From Sphaerochaeta sp. UBA5849 (GTDB taxonomy: Bacteria > Spirochaetota > Spirochaetia > Sphaerochaetales > Sphaerochaetaceae): a stretch of 54,889 bases of DNA. The stretch is taken from positions 1 through 54,889 of the forward strand of contig DJGJ01000002.1 of NCBI GenBank assembly GCA_002432715.1. The letters are read 5' to 3'. The notes below the pieces were generated by a model. The model was not told where the DNA came from. It did not search any database and worked only from the letters and a program-made list of their open reading frames with translations. Below, one piece after another: positions 16,615-24,183 of this stretch. How positions within the stretch are numbered: the stretch's first letter is position 1; every line of letters starts with the position of its first letter. The position numbers were made by a program, and so were the translations under genes.

Positions 16615-17557
16615 TGGTGGAATCCTCCTTCGCCTCATGCCTGGCCTGCGACCTTGCAATGGCTTTCTTCTTTGCCCCGGCAGAAGATGCTGCACTCCGG
16701 GTCTGTGCAATGAAAAGACTTGCGATGACCAGGATGCCGGTAAGCAACTTGAAGTCATTGGGGGTGATGTTCACCAAATAGCCGTACTTGCGTCCGAAGA
16801 ACATGAGAGCCTTGTAGATGATCGCTCCCAGAATTGCACGAAGGGTGAGCAATGAGATGCGGTTGGAGGAGAAAAGGAATTCACCGATCATGATTGCGGC
16901 CAAACCCTGGACCACCATGCCCTGGCCGAGGTTGGCGTCTGCAAACCCCTGGTACTGGGCAAGAAGTCCGCCCGAGAGAGCGATCAGGCCGTTTGAAAGC
17001 CCGATTCCCATCAATTTTAGAACATCGGGATTGATGCCCTGGCTGATTACCATTTGCTCGTTTCCGCCCATGGCCCCCATCGAAACTCCCAAGTCGGTAC
17101 GGAAGAAAATGTCAATCAACACTTTCACAAACAGTACGACGAGCAGGGTTCCAAGAAGCGCCGCCCATTCGCCGGGAATGGAACTGAAAATTTTTGGGAG
17201 CTTGGAGTACATGGTCTCAACCCTGAGGAGGGGGACGTTTGCCTTGTTGCCCAGCACTCTCAGGTTGATGGAATAGAGCATGGTCATGGTAAGGATACCG
17301 GCCAACAGACCGGGAATTTTCAGTTTGTTGTGGATTGCCGCCGTTATCATACCGGCGATGACCCCGGAGAGGAATGCGAGCAGCAGTGCTACAAAAATCG
17401 GAAAGCCGGCTACAATGCTCATGGTGGCCACTGCAGCCCCGGTGGCTACCGAGCCGTCACAGGTCAGGTCGGCAAAATCAAGAATACGGTAGGAGATGAG
17501 AATACCGATGACCATGATCGAAAAGATCAAGCCATCAACAAAAATACCTTCAATCAT
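16607..17557 (-). CDS. ABC transporter permease, TrpY-like
   Basis: A 316-residue permease related to the branched-chain/ribose permease superfamily, with about nine hydrophobic segments. It has the family start IEGIFVDGLIFSIMVIGILISYRILDFADLTCDGSVATGAA and a central MGAMGGNEQMVISQGIN loop. ATG 17557 has AAGGGG 7 nt upstream. Its C-terminal tail is unusually basic and alanine-rich (SAASSAGAKKKAIARSQARHEAKE). It works with the ATPase at 15823-16614 and one or both binding proteins. Confidence 0.87.
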   Translation of the reverse strand: MIEGIFVDGLIFSIMVIGILISYRILDFADLTCDGSVATGAAVATMSIVAGFPIFVALLLAFLSGVIAGMITAAIHNKLKIPGLLAGILTMTMLYSINLRVLGNKANVPLLRVETMYSKLPKIFSSIPGEWAALLGTLLVVLFVKVLIDIFFRTDLGVSMGAMGGNEQMVISQGINPDVLKLMGIGLSNGLIALSGGLLAQYQGFADANLGQGMVVQGLAAIMIGEFLFSSNRISLLTLRAILGAIIYKALMFFGRKYGYLVNITPNDFKLLTGILVIASLFIAQTRSAASSAGAKKKAIARSQARHEAKEDSTNA

Positions 17558-17579
17558 GTAAAACCCCTTACGCAGAAAA

Positions 17580-17609
17580 AATCGCCGGTCTTCTACAAGT
17601 CCGGCGATT
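17580..17609 (-). terminator. attenuator-like stem-loop between binding-protein and permease genes
   Basis: On the minus-strand transcript, AATCGCCGG, a 12-nt loop, CCGGCGATT, followed by a run of U: a 9-bp stem with a terminator-like tail. It sits just after the binding-protein stop. Probable partial terminator, lowering transcription of permease and ATPase relative to the binding protein. Confidence 0.65.
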
Positions 17610-17625
17610 ACTAGTCCAGCCATAT

Positions 17626-18624
17626 CTACTGACTGATTTTCTTTCCGTCCTTGATGAGCACAGCAGCACCATCCTGCAGCGACTGCGGAATAGTATAGCC
17701 AAGCTTCTTGGCGGTATCAAGATTGAACCACAGTTCAAACTTGGTCGGATCGGTGATATAGACGGTTCCAATCGAGCCTGCCTCTTCACCCTTGAGTATC
17801 CTCTCGATGACCTTGCCGGTCTCGATGCCGATGCTGTAGTAGTCGAAGCCCCATGCAATCATGGCATTCAACCCTTCAATACCACTGGGATCGGCACTGA
17901 AGAGCACCTTGTTGGCCTTGGTGGTGACATCATCGACCGAAGCAAGTGCGCTGATGACTGCGTTGTCGGTGGCGATGTATATGGCATCGACACGGTCGAT
18001 GATCGACTGGGCGGCCATTTTGACTTCGCTGGAATTGCTGATCGCGCTTGTAACGAATTCAACACCGTACTTCTGGCAGGCGGCTTTTGCCATTTCCATG
18101 AGGACCACGCCATTGGCTTCACCTGAAGCGTAGATGTTGCCGATGCGCTTGGCTCCGGTTATGTCGATCAAGAGCTTGATCTGCTCATCGACCGGGTTCT
18201 TGTCGGAAACACCGGCGATATTTGCGGCCACCAATCCAGCCTCATCGGCATCGGTGACGGCACTGAATACGACCGGGGTGCCGGAAGAGACGGGGAAAAC
18301 CTGGGCAAGGGCCTGAGCTGAGGGAGTTGCAATGCCTACTGCAACATCGACCTTGTCGCTCTTGAACTTTTGAGCGATGGAGGAGGCGGTTGAGATGTCC
18401 CCATTGGCATTCTGCAAGTCGAAGGAGACCGACAGTCCGGTGGTGGCAAGGTGATCCATCAAGCCTTTCTCGGCAGCGTCGAGAGCTGGATGGGGGAGAA
18501 GCTTTGAGACTCCAATCTTGTACGTAGCGCTTGCTTTGGCTTCGGTCTGCCCTGCAGCAAAGATGCTGAGAGTCAGAAGGAGAACGAGAGCAAGGGTGAG
18601 CAGAGAGCGGCGTGTGATGTTCAT
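17626..18624 (-). CDS. ABC transporter substrate-binding protein, TrpX-like (second of two)
   Basis: A 332-residue periplasmic-binding protein with a signal peptide (MNITRRSLLTLALVLLLTLSIFAAG). Family features are IGVSKLLPHPALDAAEKGL, FDLQNANGD, VGIATPSAQALAQ, NSSEVKMAAQSI and a C-terminal ELWFNLDTAKKLG. It is clearly homologous to the next upstream gene. ATG 18624 has GGAGG. It is directly upstream of the permease and ATPase, so it is the most likely partner. Confidence 0.88.
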   Translation of the reverse strand: MNITRRSLLTLALVLLLTLSIFAAGQTEAKASATYKIGVSKLLPHPALDAAEKGLMDHLATTGLSVSFDLQNANGDISTASSIAQKFKSDKVDVAVGIATPSAQALAQVFPVSSGTPVVFSAVTDADEAGLVAANIAGVSDKNPVDEQIKLLIDITGAKRIGNIYASGEANGVVLMEMAKAACQKYGVEFVTSAISNSSEVKMAAQSIIDRVDAIYIATDNAVISALASVDDVTTKANKVLFSADPSGIEGLNAMIAWGFDYYSIGIETGKVIERILKGEEAGSIGTVYITDPTKFELWFNLDTAKKLGYTIPQSLQDGAAVLIKDGKKISQ

Positions 18625-18664
18625 CTGATTTCCTCCAAAACAGGTAATCCTTTTCGTTTGCAAA

Positions 18665-18693
18665 ACTATAGCCTTATTTTTATCATTTGTAAA
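18665..18693 (-). promoter_or_regulatory. candidate promoter of the TrpXYZ-like operon
   Basis: On the minus strand, TTTACA (18688-18693), 17-bp spacer, TATAGT (18665-18670), about 40 nt before the start codon. Confidence 0.55.
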
Positions 18694-18787
18694 TCAGGTT
18701 ATGCAAATTGCGGAATATTAATTCATAGATTATGCATTCGGTATGATCGGATGTTGTGTATTCGAACATCGAAATGATAAAGAAAGG

Positions 18788-18814
18788 AGCCTGCCCCGAT
18801 AAGGCAGGCTCCAA
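18788..18814 (-). terminator. Rho-independent terminator after the first binding-protein gene
   Basis: Perfect 10-bp stem GGAGCCTGCC / GGCAGGCTCC with a 7-nt loop, followed on the minus-strand transcript by a U-rich UUUCUUUAU. It separates the first binding-protein gene from the rest of the operon. Confidence 0.8.
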
Positions 18815-18830
18815 ACAAGGAGTATGAACG

Positions 18831-19832
18831 TTACTCTCGTAGTGTCTTTTTCCCGTTCTGGACCAGCACCTTGGCTGAATCAAGCAAGTCCTCGGGGATG
18901 CTGATGTTCAGCTTTTTCGCAGTATCGAGGTTGAACCAGAGCTCAAACTGAGCGGGATCGTCAAAGAATACCGTTCCGATATCCCTGGGTTTCTCGCCCC
19001 TGAGGATTCTTTCGACCACCTTGCCGGTCTCCACGCCGACCGTATAGTAGTTGAAACCCCAACTCATGAGGAAATCGATGCCGTCGCTGCTGGTGGTATC
19101 GGTATTGAAGAGAGGTATGCCCGCTTTCATGCAGACTTCGCTGACCGAGGGGATTGCGCTGACAACGGTGTTGTCGATGGCGACATACATGGCATCAACT
19201 CGTCCTACGATCGACTGTGCGGCCATTTTCACTTCGCTGGAGTTGCTTACCGCTGCACCGACGAAGGTGACATTGTTGTCTGCACATATAGTCTTCGCCA
19301 GTTCCATCTGGGCAACGCCGTTGGCTTCGCTGCTGGTGTAGATCATTCCAAGCGTCTTCGGCTTCACGATTCGAAAGTATGTTTCAAGCTGGAGCTTCAA
19401 CGGATTGAGGTCGGAGATGCCTGCAATGTTCGTGTCCTCGGTTTTGTCGTAATTGATTACCAGACCGGCTGCCAACGGATCGGTTATCGCCCCGAATACG
19501 ACCGGCTTGTCAGTGATGACCTGGGCCAAGGCCTGGGCTGGCGGGGTGGCGATGCCGATCACCAAATCCTTGTTGTCACTCTTGAACTTCTGGGCGATTG
19601 CGATTGCTGTTGCAATATCGCCATTGCAGTTCTGCAGGTCGAAGCTGAACTTCATGTCGGTGCCATTGAGGTAGTCCATGATTCCCTGTTCAATGGAGTC
19701 GAGAGCCGGATGACTTACCATTTTGGAAATTCCGATTGCATATCCGCTTGTGGTTTCCGTGGTTGGCTGGGAGAACAACAGTGGAGCGGCGATCAGAAAA
19801 CAGACGATGAGCGAAACGATTTTACGGTTCAT
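18831..19832 (-). CDS. ABC transporter substrate-binding protein, TrpX-like (first of two)
   Basis: A 333-residue paralogue of the protein at 17626-18624, with the same landmarks: IGISKMVSHPALDSIEQGI, FDLQNCNGD, VGIATPPAQALAQ, NSSEVKMAAQSI, ELWFNLDTAKKL. The signal peptide is MNRKIVSLIVCFLIAAPLLFSQ. It has its own promoter, terminator and an upstream palindrome, so it is a separate transcription unit although it probably uses the same permease. Differences in the ligand cleft (for example CMKAGIPLFNTDTTS against TKANKVLFSADPS) suggest a different ligand. Confidence 0.87.
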   Translation of the reverse strand: MNRKIVSLIVCFLIAAPLLFSQPTTETTSGYAIGISKMVSHPALDSIEQGIMDYLNGTDMKFSFDLQNCNGDIATAIAIAQKFKSDNKDLVIGIATPPAQALAQVITDKPVVFGAITDPLAAGLVINYDKTEDTNIAGISDLNPLKLQLETYFRIVKPKTLGMIYTSSEANGVAQMELAKTICADNNVTFVGAAVSNSSEVKMAAQSIVGRVDAMYVAIDNTVVSAIPSVSEVCMKAGIPLFNTDTTSSDGIDFLMSWGFNYYTVGVETGKVVERILRGEKPRDIGTVFFDDPAQFELWFNLDTAKKLNISIPEDLLDSAKVLVQNGKKTLRE

Positions 19833-19858
19833 GGGGTTTCTCCTTACGTGTTGGTGTT

Positions 19859-19902
19859 ACTATACAGAGAAACGAATGAAAGCGCAAGTATCTATGCATA
19901 GA
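19859..19902 (-). promoter_or_regulatory. promoter region of the first TrpX-like gene with palindrome
   Basis: The -10 box TATAGT (19859-19864) is followed by AAGGAG and the ATG 26 nt on; the -35 region is poor, as expected for a controlled promoter. Upstream lies a perfect 12-bp palindrome TCTATGCATAGA (19891-19902) next to another ACATAGA copy, a candidate operator or activator site. Confidence 0.4.
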
Positions 19903-19914
19903 AACATAGATTTT

Positions 19915-20250
19915 TTATGAGTTGGAATCGGGCTTAGTACGCATGCTTCTGAGAAAGAGGAGGTTCCCAATAATCAAATCCGACTTCCACCACAGTTTTG
20001 CAACAGACCACTGCTCAGGGTACTCTCCCCAAGTAGGTTCCCGACCTCCGTCACCGGTGGTATCCTCGGTGCACCCCCACCAAGGGGCAGAGTCCCATCA
20101 AAAGAGGCTCCGCTTTCCAGATAGGTGAGTTTGCCTTGGACGACCGGATGGGTGATGAGTAGGGTTCCCTGCATCGGCTTCCCAACCCCAACCGAAGCCT
20201 CCATCCTTGTTCTGAAAGGCTCACGGTCGTACAGCGGTTTTTCCTTCTCC
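19915..20250 (-). other. gap of uncertain content; coding-like in two minus-strand frames
   Basis: The 464-bp gap 19833-20296 has no recognisable gene. On the minus strand one frame is open from upstream through ATG 20204 to a TGA at 19974-19976, with protein-like content (GTLLITHPVVQGKLTYLE). A second frame, shifted by one base, is open for 60 codons (20097 to 19918) and ends at TAA 19915. It has tryptophan-rich, protein-like content (EYPEQWSVAKLWW). No ribosome site precedes either. This could be a frameshifted remnant of a gene, a repeated small element or a structured RNA; I looked for RNase P, tmRNA and SRP RNA core motifs and did not find them. Confidence 0.3.
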
Positions 20251-20252
20251 AG

Positions 20253-20274
20253 AAAAAACCTCCCCGGAGGGAGG
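20253..20274 (-). terminator. Rho-independent terminator of the acidic-protein gene
   Basis: On the minus-strand transcript, CCTCCC, loop UCCG, GGGAGG followed by six U. It lies 23 nt after the stop codon of the gene at 20297-20575. Confidence 0.85.
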
Positions 20275-20296
20275 CTTGCCTGTATTGATGCGGAAA

Positions 20297-20575
20297 TTAG
20301 AGGATGTCGTCCTCATCCAAGTCATCGAATTCATCTTCTTCCTCGAAGAATTCGTCCTCGAATGACTCATCGCCCTCGACCATGAAACCATCGTCGAGCA
20401 ATTCATCTTCCTCTTCCTCATCATCAAGGATCTCATCGTCGTCATCTCCGAAATCAATCACTTCCGGAGCATCGTACAGATCAGCCAGATAGGCGTCTTC
20501 CTCGTCCTCAAGCTTACTGAAATAACGATCTTCCTCATCATCGAGCTCATCTTCTTCCTCACGGTATTTCGCCAT
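20297..20575 (-). CDS. highly acidic small protein of unknown function
   Basis: 92 residues, of which about 51 are Asp or Glu; the rest are mainly Leu, Phe and Tyr. The start MAKYREEEDELDDEEDRYFSK is the only part with basic residues. I do not recognise a family. Such composition implies an intrinsically disordered protein, for example a nucleic-acid mimic, histone/ribosome-like chaperone or RNA polymerase delta-like factor; none can be chosen from sequence. The gene is monocistronic with its own terminator and faces away from pdxA. It is probably real: ATG with upstream AAGGAG, and consistent acidic codons to the stop. Confidence 0.75.
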   Translation of the reverse strand: MAKYREEEDELDDEEDRYFSKLEDEEDAYLADLYDAPEVIDFGDDDDEILDDEEEEDELLDDGFMVEGDESFEDEFFEEEDEFDDLDEDDIL

Positions 20576-20660
20576 GCCGGTACTCCTTGAAATCGTATTG
20601 GATTCCCACTGATTACAACATAAGAGAAGGTGGTACTGTTGTCAATTGTTTCTGTGGTTA

Positions 20661-20689
20661 TGGACAGCATTCCTCCACACTGGTATCAT
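20661..20689 (+). promoter_or_regulatory. candidate pdxA promoter, leaderless type
   Basis: TGGACA (20661-20666), 17-bp spacer and extended -10 TGG-TATCAT (20681-20689). The first ATG follows after 5 nt. Confidence 0.55.
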
Positions 20690-20694
20690 GGGCC

Positions 20695-21708
20695 ATGATG
20701 CAAGCAAAGCTGTATTTGGCCGTACCCTGCGGCGATCCGGCGGGCATTGGCCCTGAGATAGTATTGAAGGCGATGAAGACGGCACAGCTGCCGGCCGAGG
20801 TGGGTCTGATCGTCATCGGAGACGCTCCGGTTTTCTCCAAGCTGGCTGCCGACTTGGACTTGAAAGCCGATTTCGATTCAGTTGTCAGCAACCAAGAGCT
20901 CCTGGAGCAGGCGATGGCAGGGGGAAGCCGGAAGATTCTCTACACCCAAAACATTGTGGACATGAACCATTTCGCCTACGGCCAAATCAGTGCCATGTGC
21001 GGCAGGGCAGCTTATGCATCCGCCCAAACCGCTGTGCAGTTGGTTCAGAGAGGGTATGCAAAGGCTGTGGTGACGCCTCCCTTGCACAAGGAAGCATTGA
21101 GAGCTGCTGGAATCGAGCATATCGGATATACCGAAATCCTTTCCGCGCTTACCCACACGAAAAAAGCAATAACGATGTTCGATACCATGGGCTTGAAAAT
21201 CTTTTTCCATACCCGTCATCTTTCACTGCGGCAGGCATGCGATGCCGTCACCAAGGACAGCCTCCTTGAAACCATAATCACCTGTGACAGGATCACCAAA
21301 AGCAGTCCTGCCTTCGACCTGAGCCTGAGCCTCGCCGTAGCCGGCCTCAATCCCCATAGCGGGGAGCATGGCCTGTTTGGCGATGAGGAGCTGGTGAGCA
21401 TCGAGCCGGCAATCCTGGAGGCCCGAAGCCGCGGCATTGATGTGGTTGGACCTATTGGTGCGGATTCTGTCTTCTATCAGACGCGCATGGGCAAATACCG
21501 GGCGGTGATTTCGCTCTATCACGATCAAGGCCACATCGCCGCCAAGACATATGATTTCAACCGGACCATCTCCATCACCTGGGACCTTCCCTTTTTGAGG
21601 ACCAGTGTTGACCATGGGACGGCTTTTGATATTGCCGGAAAAGGTCTGGCTGATGCGAGCGGGATGGTACGGGCGTTGGAAGTAGCAGCCTCCTATACCT
21701 GCAACTAA
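20695..21708 (+). CDS. pdxA: 4-hydroxythreonine-4-phosphate dehydrogenase family (PdxA)
   Basis: A 337-residue PdxA-family enzyme. Landmarks are AVPCGDPAGIGPEIVLKA at the start, VVTPPLHKEALRAAG, the metal-ligand HTRHLSL, GLNPHSGEHGLFGDEE and SLYHDQGHIAAK, ending RTSVDHGTAFDIAGKG. Canonical PdxA makes the precursor of pyridoxal phosphate; PdxA2-like members act on phosphorylated sugar acids. No pdxJ or other B6 gene is nearby, so the exact substrate is open. Two adjacent ATGs (20695 and 20698) start directly after the -10 box with no Shine-Dalgarno. Confidence 0.9.
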   Translation: MMQAKLYLAVPCGDPAGIGPEIVLKAMKTAQLPAEVGLIVIGDAPVFSKLAADLDLKADFDSVVSNQELLEQAMAGGSRKILYTQNIVDMNHFAYGQISAMCGRAAYASAQTAVQLVQRGYAKAVVTPPLHKEALRAAGIEHIGYTEILSALTHTKKAITMFDTMGLKIFFHTRHLSLRQACDAVTKDSLLETIITCDRITKSSPAFDLSLSLAVAGLNPHSGEHGLFGDEELVSIEPAILEARSRGIDVVGPIGADSVFYQTRMGKYRAVISLYHDQGHIAAKTYDFNRTISITWDLPFLRTSVDHGTAFDIAGKGLADASGMVRALEVAASYTCN

Positions 21709-21720
21709 CGAGGAGAAAGT

Positions 21721-22896
21721 ATGAGAATTGCAAGCAAGGTTCTGATTGTTGCCTCAATGGTGGTTTTCCTCACCTCATGTGCCACGTCGATTACCGTCAG
21801 GCATTTGGTTCCCGGCGAGGTGGACCTCAGCGCTGCAAGAAACATTGCCGTTGCTTCAACCTCTCCCTATACGTTTCCGTACGGACGTCCGCTCAGCCCC
21901 TGGATCAGCGGGCTCAGCGAAACAGATTTCACTCTTTCCAGCGGTTATGATGCAAACCTTGCCTCCAGTGTTGCCGCATCGGCTTCGCGCATGCTGCTGG
22001 ATGCGGTGCAGAGTACCGCGTACTTCACCGTTCTCAGCCCGGAGGTCACCGATGCGTACATGACCCTCTCCAAGGTGGGGGAGAATACCTTTGCCATGCT
22101 CAAGGCAAAAGGCATGCAGGCACTGCTTTCCAGCACCATCTCCTATATGGATGTGGATGAGCAGGTGGTGGGCAGGGATGTAAAGACGTTTGTCACCGAG
22201 GACGTCGGTCCTGCACCGGCAGTCAATATAAAAAGCTATGAGAAAGTAACGTCGCGTGAGTACTTTTTGGTGCAGAAGGCAACCCTGACTCTGACGTATA
22301 CGATCTCCGACCTTTCCAGCGGAGCCATTCTGCTCTCTCGCTCGTTTACGGGAAAAGAGGACCAGGAGACAAAAATCGGGGTACGGACCTATGATGCCGG
22401 CGCTCCAGGCGGATATCGTGATGAGAGAAGGTATACCAGCGGGTATGCCCCGTCATTCAAGCCTATGTTTGAGAAAATTCTTCGCTCCTTCTCGGCGACC
22501 ATCTCCAAGCAACTGGCTCCTTCCTGGCAGACCAAGCGGCTTACCCTGATGAGCAACAAGCCCAAGCTTGAGGCGGCCAAGGATGCCTACAAGCTAGCCG
22601 AGCGTGGTTCGTATGAGGCTGCCTATCGACAGTTTTTCTCGTTGTATGAGATGAACGGTCATATTGCCAGCGGGTACAACGCCGCTTTGCTGCTTGAGGC
22701 GATGGGCAGGTTTGCTGAGGCCGTCGACCTGATGAACGATGTGTACAACAGGTCGGGTTCGCGCCAAGCGTATGCCGCCCTGTTGGATATGCAGGAGGCA
22801 AAGAGCCAAAGCGAGAAGGCCCAAAGGCAGATCAGCGGGGAAAGCGCCTTGGATGGACAGGGTGTGATGATGATGCAGTATGTGGTTATGGAGTAA
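21721..22896 (+). CDS. lipoprotein with C-terminal TPR-like region
   Basis: 391 residues. The signal peptide ends at a lipobox FLTSC (Cys near residue 20), so it is lipid-anchored. The middle is an alpha/beta domain with RNIAVASTSPYTFPYG and a long beta-rich stretch containing SREYFLVQKATLTLTYTISDLSSG, reminiscent of CsgG/DUF6340-like outer-membrane-associated lipoproteins. The C-terminal region has one or two TPR-like helical pairs (KDAYKLAERGSYEAAYRQFFSLYEMNGH..ALLLEAMGRFAEAVDLM). GGAG lies upstream of ATG 21721. It follows pdxA by 12 nt and precedes cobO by 3 nt; function unknown. Confidence 0.8.
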   Translation: MRIASKVLIVASMVVFLTSCATSITVRHLVPGEVDLSAARNIAVASTSPYTFPYGRPLSPWISGLSETDFTLSSGYDANLASSVAASASRMLLDAVQSTAYFTVLSPEVTDAYMTLSKVGENTFAMLKAKGMQALLSSTISYMDVDEQVVGRDVKTFVTEDVGPAPAVNIKSYEKVTSREYFLVQKATLTLTYTISDLSSGAILLSRSFTGKEDQETKIGVRTYDAGAPGGYRDERRYTSGYAPSFKPMFEKILRSFSATISKQLAPSWQTKRLTLMSNKPKLEAAKDAYKLAERGSYEAAYRQFFSLYEMNGHIASGYNAALLLEAMGRFAEAVDLMNDVYNRSGSRQAYAALLDMQEAKSQSEKAQRQISGESALDGQGVMMMQYVVME

Positions 22897-22899
22897 CTG

Positions 22900-23436
22900 A
22901 TGGGAAGGGCGATGGTATTGGTCTATACAGGGGATGGAAAGGGGAAGAGTTGTGCTTCAATGGGCCAGCTCTTCCGCGCTCTCGGCCATGGCGCCCGATG
23001 TGCCGTAGCCCAGTTCATCAAACAGGACCCCGAAATCCTGAACAGTGGTGAATACAAGAGTGCGTTGCAGCTGGGCGTCACCTGGAAACAGTTTGGGGCC
23101 GGGTTCACATGGGAAGGGGAGAATGACAAGCTGAATGCCGAGCTCGCCAAGCGTGGATGGGAGCAGGTCAAGCGCTGGATTTCTGCATCGGCTTTTGATC
23201 TGATAGTTCTTGATGAATTCACCTACACCCTTGCTTTGGGCTATCTGGATACCGAAGAGGTGTGCACGTGGATTGCCGATCATCGGAGCAAGGAGGGCTT
23301 TCCTCATCTGGTCGTCAGCGGCCGCAACGCCCCGAAAGCCCTTGTCGACTTGGCGGACATGGTCAGTGAAATTCATCAGGTAAAGCATCATTTGCAGCAA
23401 TCAGGCAGAAAAGCGGAAGCAATGATTGAGTTTTGA
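22900..23436 (+). CDS. cobO: cob(I)yrinic acid a,c-diamide adenosyltransferase (CobO/BtuR family)
   Basis: A 178-residue P-loop enzyme that transfers the adenosyl group of ATP to corrinoid cobalt. Walker A is YTGDGKGKS (about 8-17); VAQFIKQ, and DLIVLDEFTYTLALGYLD (Walker B-like) complete the BtuR/CobO pattern. No other cobalamin gene or cobalamin riboswitch lies nearby, so it probably serves corrinoid salvage. ATG 22900 is 3 nt after the lipoprotein stop; a second in-frame ATG at 22912 is possible. Confidence 0.9.
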   Translation: MGRAMVLVYTGDGKGKSCASMGQLFRALGHGARCAVAQFIKQDPEILNSGEYKSALQLGVTWKQFGAGFTWEGENDKLNAELAKRGWEQVKRWISASAFDLIVLDEFTYTLALGYLDTEEVCTWIADHRSKEGFPHLVVSGRNAPKALVDLADMVSEIHQVKHHLQQSGRKAEAMIEF

Positions 23437-23515
23437 TGTCCTAATTCGCAAGTGAGCTCCTTTTTTCCTTTCACATTTTTGTGATTCCGGATATAATCAG
23501 CCAGAGGAGTTTCCT

Positions 23516-24148
23516 ATGGCACTTTGTGATTTCCATTGTCATCTGCTTCCACTCATCGATGACGGCTATGTTACCAAAGAACGCTTTTCCCGCATGCTCC
23601 AGCTCTATTTGGAGAACGGGATTACCAGCATTGCCTTCACCCCTCATATCTACAACCCGTATGTGTCGACCAATATCGCTGATTTGCGCCATACCTTTGC
23701 CTGGGCGCAGGGTGAGGCTGCCAAGCAAGGCATCACCACCTATTTAGGCAGTGAACTCTATGTAGGCGATCAGGAGCATCTTGCCTGTGTGCCTATAGCC
23801 GGCAAGTACGCCCTGCTGGAGTTCGGCCTCTCCCTTCCTCCTGCCCGATTGCTCGGGCGCATAGCCGCTCTAGCCTCTCAGGGTCTGGTTCCCATCCTGG
23901 CCCATGTGGAACGATATCGATGGCTTGAGCCTGAGAGCACCATGCTCTCGGAGTTGCTGAAGCTCGGCTGTCTTTTGCAAACCAATGTGGAGGCGGTGGA
24001 GAATGGGGATTCGCTTCCGTATCTGAAACGTGATTTGATTGACCTCGTTGCGACGGACAATCATGGGGATGAAACGCTTCCCTTACGCTTGGTCCAATGC
24101 CTGAATGCTTGGCCCGCAGTGTACGAGAAGATGGAAACACTTTTGTAA
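23516..24148 (+). CDS. PHP-domain phosphatase, CpsB/YwqE family
   Basis: A 210-residue metal-dependent PHP protein: DFHCHLLPLIDDG (first metal ligands), a TPHIYNP His, LGSELYV, HVERYRW and the final ATDNHGDE. CpsB-type enzymes dephosphorylate tyrosine kinases that control capsule and polysaccharide export; no kinase or polysaccharide gene is near, so the partner is unknown. ATG 23516 has AGAGGAG. It begins a same-strand run that continues into the RloA-like gene after 35 nt. Confidence 0.85.
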   Translation: MALCDFHCHLLPLIDDGYVTKERFSRMLQLYLENGITSIAFTPHIYNPYVSTNIADLRHTFAWAQGEAAKQGITTYLGSELYVGDQEHLACVPIAGKYALLEFGLSLPPARLLGRIAALASQGLVPILAHVERYRWLEPESTMLSELLKLGCLLQTNVEAVENGDSLPYLKRDLIDLVATDNHGDETLPLRLVQCLNAWPAVYEKMETLL

Positions 24149-24183
24149 TTCAGCCTGAAAACAGGTGAGTGAGGAGGTAGCGC

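Noticed and set aside
19833..20296. RNase P RNA, tmRNA or SRP RNA in the large gap
   Set aside because: I could not find their conserved core motifs on either strand; 6S RNA was considered but no convincing long hairpin with central bubble could be drawn by eye.
22700..22900. Cobalamin riboswitch upstream of the cobO-like gene
   Set aside because: The upstream sequence is coding (lipoprotein gene, 3-nt gap), and no B12-box-like element is seen.
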